DNA of 64,000 bases from the NCBI GenBank assembly GCA_007570785.1, contig ML664664.1, positions 144,984 through 208,983 on the forward strand, given 5' to 3'. Below, one piece after another: positions 24,321 to 33,625 of this stretch. A program made the translations under genes and the position numbers. Position 1 is the first letter of the stretch, and each line of letters starts with the position of its first letter. The DNA is from Antilocapra americana (Eukaryota; Chordata; Mammalia; Artiodactyla; Antilocapridae). The notes beneath the pieces are model-generated. The model made no database searches. It was not told the DNA's origin and worked only from the letters and a program-made list of their open reading frames with translations.

Positions 24321-24350
24321 TGATACATAAATACAACTATTTATGTATCA
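24321..24350. repeat. Perfect 13-bp inverted repeat, 4-base loop
   Basis: tgatacataaata (24321-24333) and tatttatgtatca (24338-24350) are exact reverse complements around the loop caac. It lies inside the Tigger-like relic, where some internal symmetry is expected, next to a SINE insertion point. Confidence 0.9.
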
Positions 24351-24363
24351 TTTACATAGCACT

Positions 24364-24568
24364 GGGCCTCCCTGGTGGCTCAGATGGTAAAGAATCTGCC
24401 TGCAATGTAGGAGACATGGGTTTGATCCCTGGGTCAGGAAGATCCCCTGGAGAAGGTCATGGCAACCCACTCCAGTATGCTTGCCTGGAGAATCCCACGG
24501 ACAGGGGAGCCTGCAGGGCTGCAGTGCTTGAAGTTGCAAAGAATTGGACACAACTGAAGTGACTGAGC
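24364..24568 (+). mobile_element. Bov-tA SINE
   Basis: gggcctccctggtggctcag head derived from tRNA-Glu, gaagatcccctggagaagg, then the Bov-A unit with cccactccagtatgcttgcc and a ggacacaactgaagtgactg end. Inserted in the Tigger-like relic. Confidence 0.93.
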
Positions 24569-24749
24569 ATGCCTGCCATTTCCCATAAGGGACTTGAGCA
24601 CCTGCAGAATTTGGTATCCATAGTGGGGCCTGGAATCAATCCTCCACAGCTGCTGAGGGACAAATGTATATGGTTGTCAACAGAAATCATCAGTAAAGCA
24701 ATCTATGATAGGAATAGAAAGGAATTTTGTTTGAGCCAAACTAAAGATT

Positions 24750-25018
24750 AAGGAAGCCAAACAAAGGAAGCTGAAGGGCCAATATTTTGGTCACCTGATG
24801 CAAGCAGCGTACTCATTGGAAAAGTCCCTGATGCTGGGAAAAATAGAGAGCAGAAGGAGAAGGGGATGACAGAGGATGAGATGGTTGGATGGCATCACTG
24901 ATGAAACATCCATGAACTTGGGCAAACTTTGGGAGATGATGAGGGACGGGGAGGCCTGATGTGCTGCAGTCCATGGGGTTGCGAAGAGTTGGATATGACT
25001 GGGCAACTGAACAACAAC
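24750..25018 (+). mobile_element. BovB LINE 3' end, short
   Basis: agaaggagaaggggatgaca, gatgagatggttggatggca and tgctgcagtccatggggttg with tail gcaactgaacaacaacaa. Strongly 5'-truncated. Confidence 0.88.
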
Positions 25019-25089
25019 AAGGACTATAGCCCAGGAAACAGTGTCTCAGGTTACTCTGAGGAACTTATACTGGAGAAGCATAGTTTTCA

Positions 25090-25570
25090 GCACAGTTTTT
25101 TTTTTCCATTCAATCAAAATTTATTAAGTAGCAACTGTGTGCCCAACACTGGGAATACAGCAGTGAACGAGATGGGCATGACATGAGCTTACAGTCTAGC
25201 AGCCTGCCAGCCAATTAACATCCATAATTTTTACATTACTATTGTAGTAAGTGTTCTGAAACGGGCCTGGTGCTAAAAGAAGATTGAACAGAAAGTCTTG
25301 ACCTACATGGAGAAACCAGAAAAGTTCTCTGTGAAGAAGAAACACTTAAGATTAGCACAGTGTTGCAAGCAGACATAACAGCCTGTACACAGGCTCTGAA
25401 GCAGGAAGATATTTAATAAACAGAAAGCCAGCCAATGTGACTGGGACATAGGGAACAAAGAGGGGGTGATGTGAGGTAGAGGCTGATTTATGAAAGGACT
25501 TTAGATTTAGGACTTTATTCCAAAGCAGCTGGAAACCACTGAAGAATTTGCAGGAGGAAAGTTAGATACT
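25090..25570 (+). repeat. Ancient mammalian interspersed repeat, family not assigned
   Basis: aaaatttattaagtagcaac, tgtgcccaacactgggaat, acaggctctgaagcaggaag and ttaggactttattccaaagc follow an old, common mammalian repeat that I recognise but cannot name with confidence. It is heavily mutated and codes for nothing. Confidence 0.45.
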
Positions 25571-25611
25571 GAGGTTTGTTTTTAGCAGCTTACTCTGCTG
25601 TGTGTGTGGGT

Positions 25612-25722
25612 GGTGGTGGTTTAGTTGCTCAGTTGTGCCCAACTCTTTTGTGACCCCATGGACTGTCCATGGAATTCTCCAGGCAAGAATACTGGAGTGG
25701 GCTGCCATCTCCTTCTCCACAG
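25612..25722 (-). mobile_element. Bov-tA SINE, Bov-A part only (antisense)
   Basis: tttagttgctcagttgtgcc, ccatggactgtccatggaat and gaatactggagtgggctgcc are the reversed Bov-A half; the tRNA head is missing. Confidence 0.85.
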
Positions 25723-25957
25723 CACAGTTTTTTTGTATCTTGTCAAAATAAAAAATACCATTTTTGTTTTTTGTCCTGACAAGAAGTCAGGGATCCATTC
25801 CTTCAAGATTTCAAAACAACAATAACAAATCAGCATGTACACAGGAGTCAGTATAGCCATGGTACCTGGGAAGGGCATCTCATCATTGAAGGAGCACCAC
25901 CATTGTCAGCCCAGGAAGAGAGTCATTTAATGTTTATTTTTAACATAGATGTTTTTT

Positions 25958-26801
25958 TTTTTGTATTTTTTTTTTATTATTGTTTTTGCCATACATTGTC
26001 ATGATATCACCATGGGTTTACATATGCTTCCCCTCCGGGTCCCCCCTCCCTTCTCCCTCCCCCCCGGGAAATCTCGCTGCACCAGTCCCGAGCATCAGTC
26101 CTGGGCTGGCAATTGATTAGACACATGACAATTAACATGCTTCAATGCCCTTCTCCCATATCATCCCACCCTTACCCTCATCCACAAAGTCCACAAGTCT
26201 ATTCTATACATCTGCGTTCCTTTTGTTGTCTCCCATGTTGGGTTCTCAACATCACTCATTATCAGAGAAATGCAAATCAAAACTACAATGAGGTACCACT
26301 TTACACCAGTCAGAATGGCTGCCATCCAAAAGTCTACAAGCAATAAATGCTGGAGAGGATGTGGAGAAAAGGGAACCCTCTTACACTGTTGGTGGGAATG
26401 CAAACTAGTACAGCCACTATGGAAAACAGTGTGGAGGTTCCTTAAAAAGCTGCAAATAGACCTGCCATATGACCCGGCAATCCCACTGCTGGGCATATAC
26501 ACCGAGGAAACCAGAATTGAAAGAGCCACGTGCACCCCAATGTTCATCGCTGCATTGTTTACAATAGCCAGGACATGGAAGCAACCTAGATGCCCATCAA
26601 CTGACGAATGGATAAGAAAGCTGTGGTATATATACACAATGGAATATTACTCAGCATTAAAAAAAAATTCATTTGAAGCAATTCTACTCAGATGGACGAA
26701 ACTGGAGCCCATTATCCAGAGTGAAGTAAGCCAGAAGCAAAAACAGCAATACAGTATATTAACACATATATATGGAATTTAGAAAGACAGCAATGAGAAC
26801 C
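25958..26801 (-). mobile_element. Ruminant L1 with 5' inversion (twin-priming) and perfect TSD
   Basis: 25958 to ~26250 is antisense L1 from the poly(A) side (ttgccatacattgtcatga, acatatgcttcccctccggg) to cccatgttgggttctcaa. From ~26251 to 26801 the sequence is sense L1 ORF2 C-terminus (gagaaatgcaaatcaaaact to tgagaac), open from 26270 to 26782 as 170 codons. Both segments stop at the same consensus point, sharing about eight bases (tgagaacc). TSD taacatagatgtttttt at 25941-25957 and 26802-26818 is perfect. Confidence 0.92.
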
Positions 26802-26984
26802 TAACATAGATGTTTTTTACTTCTGGTCAGTGCATACTTTTCTTTAAGGATCAAGGCAGATGTCAAGTGTTTGTTTGATAGGCCACAAACATGCTGTTTT
26901 AGTTGGCAGAAATTTTAAGTTTAATCATATATAAGCCAGAATGACTCCCCCATACCTTAGTATGTGAAATTTGCTTCCATTATG

Positions 26985-27100
26985 GTTCTAGAAACCAAGA
27001 TGTAGTGCTGGTCCTAGAATCAAGCGGCTGAGTCCTTGGATAAGTCATTTAGCCTGGATTTCCCTTTTCTTGTCAGCAAAATGAAGGGATTGAGATGGAC
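26985..27100 (+). repeat. MIR SINE fragment
   Basis: ccttggataagtcatttagc and tcagcaaaatgaagggattg follow the MIR core in sense. Ancient. Confidence 0.55.
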
Positions 27101-28827
27101 CCATGGTTTCAGTGTGCTCAGTGAAGCCCCAGGTTTTCTACAGGGGTCTCTGAGGAGCCACTAGGAGAGAAGGGAAAGAAGAGGGAATACTGGTCAGTGT
27201 TCCTCTCCCCTTCAGACAGAACAAGTGGAAGTTTGAATTCTATCAACATCATTTCTAGAACAAATTCACATATGAATAATATTGATTTCACCAGCGAAAA
27301 GTCCTTTCTGAAATCTGTGTGCTAATTAATAAAAGCACTAATTTGTCAGTGAGATTCCGTTTCTGAAATCCATTCTGCTCTACTGTTGTGCATAACAGAA
27401 AGATAGCTGACCACTAGCTTTGCATGTTCTCTGAACAACCATCTCTGATACGAGACTTTTTGATTAAATGTTGTATGTATTCTATTAGGACAATCATTCA
27501 CTCATAGCATCTAGATTACAGTTAACTATCCCATAGATAATACCATACTGTCTATGTTTACAGAGTGTAAAGCATTCACTGTAACATAGTTATATATTTA
27601 AAGTTGTATTTCATGTTTGCTGAGTCTCAATACATGCCTTAGCCTGCCCCGCCCAGCCCATTTAACGGTGATTGTTGTAGTTGTTTCCATATTCTTCCAA
27701 ATGGGATAGATCCAGTGTAACCAGAATTGGTGTAAATTGGATTCATAAAGTAAAAACAAAGTTTTGTGGTTGTAGCAACTATAAACTCTAAGACAAATGA
27801 TCTTGTTGATGAGAATTGAGGCACTAGTGATGGGAAATACCTATCTTGGGAATTCCCCTGTTTTCATGTTTCTACCAGATTGTGTGCTTAATGTTGTGCA
27901 AATTATATCATTTTCTAACCCCATATTTGTTTGCCTCCGGTGGGTAAGGCATGACCCTCGTTCATAAATATCACATGTTAGAGTACCATACCATTTAAGC
28001 AGTTGTTGTAATTGATAGTAATTTGATTGCTGGCATCTACCATTTCATGAAGTATTCTTTTGCTAACCTCATAGCAGTTATTGTAAAATTCTTTCAAAGA
28101 AAATTTGGCTTTTTACCTTCCATTGTGGGAGTATCTATTAGATAATTTCTCTATCTCATTATTCCTTACAAAGCATAAAATCATTAGACAAGGGACATCT
28201 GAATATATGATGTAAAATTTAGCTGTTAAGTAAATCATGTTGAATTAGTAAGACTCATGGGGGGAGGGATCTATTGACTTTATAGACATACACAACCTCT
28301 TTTGTCTTCAGTCTTATAGAAATCTGTTTCTGGCTTTTTCTCCACACTTATTCCTAGAAACCTGCCTGTTATTATCTGGCATTTCATTGCATACCTCTTG
28401 CATACAACTGAAAAGACCTAAGCACAAAGATGTCTTTTTTTGAAGTCTTAGATAGGAATCATAACCACTACATTGTCCGTAAGAAGCAGGTTCAGGATAT
28501 TAAAGATACAACAGTTACTTCTTCTCTCAAACCCTGAGATGCCCCACTCTCTCTAGTTCAGTCCTATAACATTAAATTATGTTTTAAATGTCTCAGTTCC
28601 TGAGTGGGTTTCCACTTCCTAATTCCTGTGAAAATGTATACTACATGCCATTCCAAGTTATAAGTTTGTGAAAACCTGTATGGGCACATGAGCACCACTG
28701 TACAACAAATTCTGAATTATAAACCTACCTTCTATGGAAAAAAAATAGCCTTTAATTTCCACAAATAGGTTACAGTGGTGAAATACATTTGAGAAATTAT
28801 CTTTTTCCCACCTCCCTAAGTGATAGG

Positions 28828-29020
28828 AGGGCTTCCCTGTGGCTCAGCTGGTAAAGAATCCAGCTACAATGAGGGAGACCTGAGTTTGATCCCTGGATTG
28901 GGAAGATCCCCTGGATAAGGGAAAGGCTACCCACTCCAGTATTCTGGCCTAGAGAATTCCATGGACTGTATAGTCCATTGGGTTGAAAAGAGTCAGACAT
29001 GACTGAGCAACTTTTTTTTT
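28828..29020 (+). mobile_element. Bov-tA SINE
   Basis: ggcttccctgtggctcagct, gaagatcccctggataaggg, cccactccagtattctggcc and acatgactgagcaac in order, ending in a T-rich run. Confidence 0.92.
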
Positions 29021-29046
29021 CAGTACTAGGAAGATGATCCAAATAG

Positions 29047-29880
29047 GATTTTTTTAATAGTGAAATTTATTTTTAATTGAAGGGTAATTGCTCTACAAAA
29101 GTGTGTTGGTTGTGGCCAAACATCAACATGAATCAGCCATAGGTACACCTATGTCCCCTCCCTCTTGAACCTCCCTCCCCATTCTACCCCTCTAGGTTGT
29201 CACAGAATCCTGGTTTGAGCCCCCTGAGTCACATAGCAAATTCCCATTGGCTATCTGATTTACCTATGGTAATGTGTATGTTTCCATGGTACTTTCTGCG
29301 TACATTTTACCTTCTCCACTGCTCCACCCCCCACCCCCGCCCCTGTGTCCATAAGTCTGTTTTCTATGTCTGTCTCCATCAGTTCAGTTCAGTTCTGTCA
29401 CTCAGTCATGTCCGACTCTTTGTGACCCCATGGACTGTCTCCATCATGGCCCTGCAAGTAGGTTCAACAGTATCTTCTTTCTAGATTCCATATATATGCG
29501 CTAATATATTTGTTTTTCTCTTTCTGACTTACTTCACTGTGTGTAATAGGCTCTAGTTTCATCCACCATTAGAACTGACTCAAATGCATTCCTTTTATGG
29601 CTGAGTAATACTCCATTGTATATATGTACCACAGTTTCTTTATCCATTCATCTGTCAATGGACATCTAGATCTCCTCCTTGCCCTAGCTATTGTAAGTAG
29701 TGCTGTGATGAACATTGCGGTGCATGTGTCTTGTTCAATTGTGGTTTCCTCAGAGTATATGCCTAGTAGTGGGATTGCTGAGCCACATGGTAGTTTTATT
29801 CCTAGTCTTTTAAGGAATCTCCATACTGTCTTCCATAGTGGCTGTATCAGTTTACATTCCCACCAACAGTCAAATACTAT
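29047..29880 (-). mobile_element. Artiodactyl L1 3' portion (antisense)
   Basis: ttgaagggtaattgctctac, catgaatcagccataggta, tggctgagtaatactccatt and gcctagtagtgggattgctg form the reversed 3' UTR and ORF2 C-terminus. Read on the minus strand, 29569-29925 is open and gives the L1 ORF2 C-terminal region ([13 protein letters not shown] motif). A 53-base BovB piece is inserted at 29382. Confidence 0.88.
29382..29434 (-). mobile_element. 53-base BovB 3' terminus with TSD
   Basis: gttcagttcagttctgtcac then gtcatgtccgactctttgtg is only the last ~50 bases of BovB, antisense. ctgtctccatca flanks it exactly at 29370-29381 and 29435-29446. Confidence 0.85.
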
Positions 29881-30814
29881 CTTTTGATTTTGCATAATTT
29901 TGGTTTTTAGGAATTGAGATGTCACCTGAGAATTCTAATGAGACTTAGTTGTTCTAAGGAAAGTTGTGTCCACCCATTTGTGATAAGAAATGCCTATTTA
30001 TACCCATTTTATCAGGAAAAAAACTTGAAGACATTGTATGTACACAGAACTGAGTGAATGATGGTATCAAAATTTAGAAGCTAGGAAATGAGTGTGACTT
30101 TTATAAGATTTTTTTTATAGTATATAAATCTGAGCACAGGATTTGATGGGGAGGGTATCTTACTGATTTTTACTTCTTGTTTGTTTTTATTGTTGGTTTG
30201 GGGGATGGTGGTTGCTTGGCTGAAAAATAATATATTCATATCTCCAAAGAATTTGAATGCGATACACTACTCCCACTTAACAGAAATCTTTCCAAGTATA
30301 AAATTTCACAGTTACAACTGAAAAGACCTAAGAAATCATATGCATATAAACCTTAGGTTAACAAATTAGGAGACAGGCCCAGATAAATTTGGCAACAAAT
30401 GTGGAATCATGTGGCCAGTTTAGTTCCAGAGCTGGACAGAAATCTGCATACCTGACTACAAATTTAGGATCTTTCCTCGCTACCATAGTCTGCCTGAATT
30501 TTCATTTGTCTCAATACAGGGTTGGTGAAAGCAGTGAACAGATACTGGCTTTCTCAGACTTCAACCAGAGAGTCTCAAAAGGCAGTTTTCATATGACTAA
30601 CAACAAATAAATGGATAACCTAGCATCTTACACAGTCTTTTATGAGAAATTCACAACTAAACAAGATATTAGATTTATTTTAAAAAGAGAAAAATAACCT
30701 CCTAGTTAGTATGCATACTCCTTATAGTTTCAGTCTGTGGCACACCAACATTTACACAATACCAACTAGGAACAAACTTTCCATTTGAATAAATGCATGC
30801 TGCAGATTGCTGAA

Positions 30815-31003
30815 AGTTAAAGTTGCTCAGTCGTGTCCGACTCTTTGTGACCCTATGGACTATACAGTCCATAGAGTTCTCCAGGCCAGAATACTGGAGT
30901 GGGTAGCCAGATTCTCTTCTCCAGGGGCTCTTCCCAACCCTGGCATTGAACTCAGGTCTCCTGCATTGCAGGCAGATTCTTTACCAGCTGAGCCACAAAG
31001 CTG
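30815..31003 (-). mobile_element. Bov-tA SINE (antisense)
   Basis: gttgctcagtcgtgtccgac, ccagaatactggagtgggta and cctgcattgcaggcagattc in reversed Bov-tA order. It ends about 100 bases before the E2F6-like retrocopy. Confidence 0.92.
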
Positions 31004-31074
31004 AGTCCGTTCTTTTTTATTAAAAAAAAAAAAAGCAAACTTAAAACGCTGTACTGCGTGCATCGGAATGTGCC

Positions 31075-31145
31075 ATCCGTAGCAGGCATGCGCACTAGAG
31101 GCAGCGCACTGCGCATGCGTTAAGATGGCTGTACTCGTTCTGAGT
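31075..31145 (+). promoter_or_regulatory. CpG-rich stretch with NRF1-like and YY1-like motifs upstream of the retrocopy
   Basis: In otherwise AT-rich intron DNA this short segment has several CpGs. ggcatgcgcact at 31083-31094 and ctgcgcatgcgtt at 31109-31121 both resemble the NRF1 palindrome (core GCGCATGCGC), and aagatggctg at 31122-31131 matches the core of a YY1 site, often found at TATA-less start sites. It sits between a SINE (ending about 31003) and the E2F6-like sequence in the same orientation. It may be the retrogene's own promoter or promoter-proximal 5' UTR copied from the parent gene. Confidence 0.4.
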
Positions 31146-31370
31146 ACCTCAGAGCGGTGTGCTTTCTCTCCGCAAGCATTCCAGTTCCCAGGGGTGTGGG
31201 GCAGCGGTGCGCCAGTCTGAGGGCCAGCCTAGCCACGACGAGCATCTGATCACAACAGGGGCCAGGTTTGTGCTTGTCCCCGAGGACTGGTATGTTGGAA
31301 GCAGTGCCCGACTGGAGTGGGAGAAAGCAGGAGAGCTCATGCAGTGCGAGGCGCCAGCCAGCCAGGCAGC

Positions 31371-33120
31371 GTAAGTCAGCAGCAGCCTTCCTGGGAGCCA
31401 CACAGCCTGCATGTGGACCCGGTGGAGGAGAAGACGGTGTGCGTCGACTCCAAAGACCCCGACTGCGTGGAGGAGGAGGACCTGCTCCCATTAAAAGTAA
31501 GCATTAATTTAGAAGATAGTATGCAACGTGTGTCCGAGACAAAAGGCCTAAGAATGAAGCTACCTCGGTGTGCTGCGTCCCTGTCTCGTTTAACTCGAAG
31601 ATTTATGGTTCTTCTCAGATCTAGTCCTGGAGGTGTTCTTGACTTAAATAAAGCTGCAGAAGCACTAAGAGTACAAAAACGAAGACTGTATGATATCACC
31701 AATGTCTTAAGTGGAATCAACCTGGTTTCAAAAAGGTCTAGGAACAATATTCAATGGATAGGACCTGATCTTAGCAATTTTGAAATAGGGCCCCAACAGA
31801 GAAAGCTGCAGGAGGAACTTTTTGATTTATCCGCAAAAGAAGCAGCTCTGGATGAATTAATTAAGGATTGTGCCCAACAGTTGTTTGAGTTAGTACAGGA
31901 CAGAGACAATGAAGGTCTAGCATATGTGTCATATCAAGATATTTATAACACTGAAGCCTTCTGTGAACAGACTATATTTGCAATTAAAGCTCCAGCGGAA
32001 ACCAGCTTGGATGTTTTAGCTCCCACAGAAGAGTCTGTCACAGTACATATGAGGAGCACCAATGGACCTATCAATGTTTATGTATGTGAAATGATGCAGG
32101 ATCTCTCAAGTAAGGAAACATCGGATGGTGTAGGAACATCTTCCTCCGAAAGCACACAGCCGGAACACCCTCACCCTGAGAAAGAAAATCCTCCAGAGCA
32201 GAGTGAAGAAATGCTTGAAGTGAAAACTAATGGCATGTGAGGATTCAGGTATTGAGTCTTTGGGGACATCCGGGTGGGTGAATTACACACCAGATGTGAT
32301 TCTCAGGGGATTAAATCATCCCTGATGCTTTCTCGTTCTCCCTTACAGCAATAAGGCCAGGAGTAACTTTGAGCAGTTCACTAGTTAGATTACTGGGTAA
32401 TTACGGTTTCTGCATTTGAAAACAACTTTTAAGAAAAATAATTATTCCCTCTTTTTTGCCAGTGAAATAGACATCTTGCCTCCTGAAATTACCCCGTCAC
32501 ACAGAGTATCACTGAAACTGTTGGGCAGGCTGGATGGACACCTCTTTGTGGACTCTGCCCTTTGCTGCATGGATCAGGTGTTTTTATCACAAGAGAAACT
32601 GCCTTAATATGGGTTCATGTCTGCAATGGATAGGGGTATGCATGCATCTGGACATGGTTTCTTTATGTATATTTGTATTTCTTTGTGTATAATGTTTAGA
32701 TTGCTTATGAAGTATTTCAAAATGAAACACTTCACCCTTGTACAACCAAAATAATGTCTGTATGGAAAGTAACACATATTCTCGAATTTCTCTGGTATTT
32801 GTAACTGACTAGAACCCTCTGAATGAGGGTTAGAGAAGAGTTTTTTCCAAACTTCTATATGTAGGAATATCATAAATATGCTGTATATTTAAATTTTGTG
32901 GATTTAATTACTGTATTTCACTATGGTTCCCAGTGCTGAACTTGGACTTCAAGTTCCTACAGATTGTGTTGGAGCAGACTGGTGGCATGCCCCAGGCTTT
33001 GAGGGCAGGTGTAGAAATGCCATCAGATCACGGCCTAATTCCTTGCAAGACGCAATTTCAGTCATGGTGACAATTGAAAACTATTTTAATGTTTAAAAAA
33101 TTTAAAAAAATGTTTAATGT
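31371..33120 (+). other. E2F6: E2F6-like processed retrocopy (coding homology plus probable 3' UTR)
   Basis: Homology to the E2F6 N-terminus begins at 31371: codons GTA-AGT-CAG-CAG align with the expected M-S-Q-Q, so the ancestral ATG reads GTA. The frame is open from 31233 (after an in-frame TAG at 31230-31232) through the TGA at 32240. There is no in-frame ATG before 31521; CTG at 31287 (purine at -3, G at +4) and GTG at 31317 are non-AUG options. Coding sequence of several E2F6 exons is joined without introns, the hallmark of a processed copy. The following ~880 bases are non-repetitive AT-rich sequence, probably retained 3' UTR. I see no clear terminal poly(A) or TSD, so the right limit is a guess, set before the SINE at 33160. 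Nucleotides 31120-31370 may be parental 5' UTR. Confidence 0.6.
31521..32240 (+). CDS. E2F6: E2F6-like retrogene ORF (from first in-frame ATG, 239 aa)
   Basis: E2F6 is a nuclear repressor of the E2F family that dimerises with DP proteins, binds E2F sites without needing RB, and recruits Polycomb-type complexes. This copy has no introns. From the ATG at 31521 it runs 239 residues to TGA at 32238-32240 without a stop or frameshift. Seen in order are the winged-helix DNA-binding domain with LTRRFMVLL, GGVLDLNKAAEAL and the recognition helix KRRLYDITNVL (RRxYD core kept); NNIQWIGPDLSNF; the leucine-rich dimerisation helix KLQEELFDLSAKEAALDEL; a marked-box region around KDCAQQLFEL and YVSYQDIY; and a serine- and glutamate-rich tail. 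The start lies two residues before the usual DNA-binding domain boundary (about residue 50 of E2F6), so the N-terminus is short. The tail runs a few residues past where I recall E2F6 ending, consistent with a small indel. Start and expression are unproven; a nonfunctional but still-open pseudogene is the alternative. Confidence 0.7.
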   Translation: MQRVSETKGLRMKLPRCAASLSRLTRRFMVLLRSSPGGVLDLNKAAEALRVQKRRLYDITNVLSGINLVSKRSRNNIQWIGPDLSNFEIGPQQRKLQEELFDLSAKEAALDELIKDCAQQLFELVQDRDNEGLAYVSYQDIYNTEAFCEQTIFAIKAPAETSLDVLAPTEESVTVHMRSTNGPINVYVCEMMQDLSSKETSDGVGTSSSESTQPEHPHPEKENPPEQSEEMLEVKTNGM

Positions 33121-33159
33121 GGACCATTGTTAAAGTCTATTGAATTTGTTACGGTATTG

Positions 33160-33288
33160 TGTCTGTTCTCTGTTTTTGGTTCTGTGACAAGACATGTGGG
33201 ATCATGGCTCCTCAACCAGGAATTGAACACACACCCTTGCATTGGAAGGCCAAGTCTTAACCACTGGACCACCAAGGGAGTCCCCTAT
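33160..33288 (-). mobile_element. Artiodactyl tRNA-Glu SINE fragment (antisense)
   Basis: tgggatcatggctcctcaac, caggaattgaacacacaccc and ccactggaccaccaagggag are the reversed tRNA-derived head of a CHR-like SINE. Confidence 0.75.
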
Positions 33289-33439
33289 TTTAACCTTTTT
33301 TGCAAGCAGATTCTGTAATATGTTTCTGTATGTAGCCTTGCTCTTCAGTCAAAGGGGTTTACTTATGATGACCTAATGGTACCCTGCCATCACTCCAGCT
33401 TTAGTCAATCATTTCCACGTACCTAGTATTTCCATTTCA

Positions 33440-33625
33440 TTGGGTAAAGCATTTACCACTCTGTGCCTCAGTTTACTCAGTAGTTTACCATTAGACTGTG
33501 AGCTCCTTGAGGGACTTTGTCTTATTGTTAAGCCCACTGACTTGCACCAACGCCTGGCAGATAAAAAGTGCTCAGTAAATGTTTTAACAAATCAGTGAGT
33601 GAGTCAGTGAATGGTAAAATTAGAC
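33440..33625 (+). repeat. L2/MIR-era repeat
   Basis: ctctgtgcctcagtttactc, ctgtgagctccttgagggac and gtgctcagtaaatgttttaa are hallmark phrases of MIR and L2 3' ends. A single ancient element or two adjacent ones. Confidence 0.55.

Larger units (their letters stand above)
24185..24690 (-). mobile_element. Tigger/mariner-type DNA transposon relic, split by a Bov-tA
   Basis: ccacaaccatggattcaaa, ttcaagaaagcaaaacctgg, gggacttgagcacctgcaga and ttggtatccatagtggggcc follow a TcMar-Tigger-like mammalian consensus in reverse, with a Bov-tA inserted after 24360. Family assignment is from memory. Confidence 0.5.

Noticed and set aside
26270..26782. 170-codon open frame with zinc-knuckle-like CWRGC and [15 protein letters not shown] motifs
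   Set aside because: It is the C-terminus of L1 ORF2p in the inverted part of an L1 insertion.
31120..31491. Overlapping minus-strand open frame (123 codons) opposite the E2F6-like copy
   Set aside because: Proline- and arginine-rich composition comes from the CpG-rich strand; no known domain, and it is antisense to a clear homologue.
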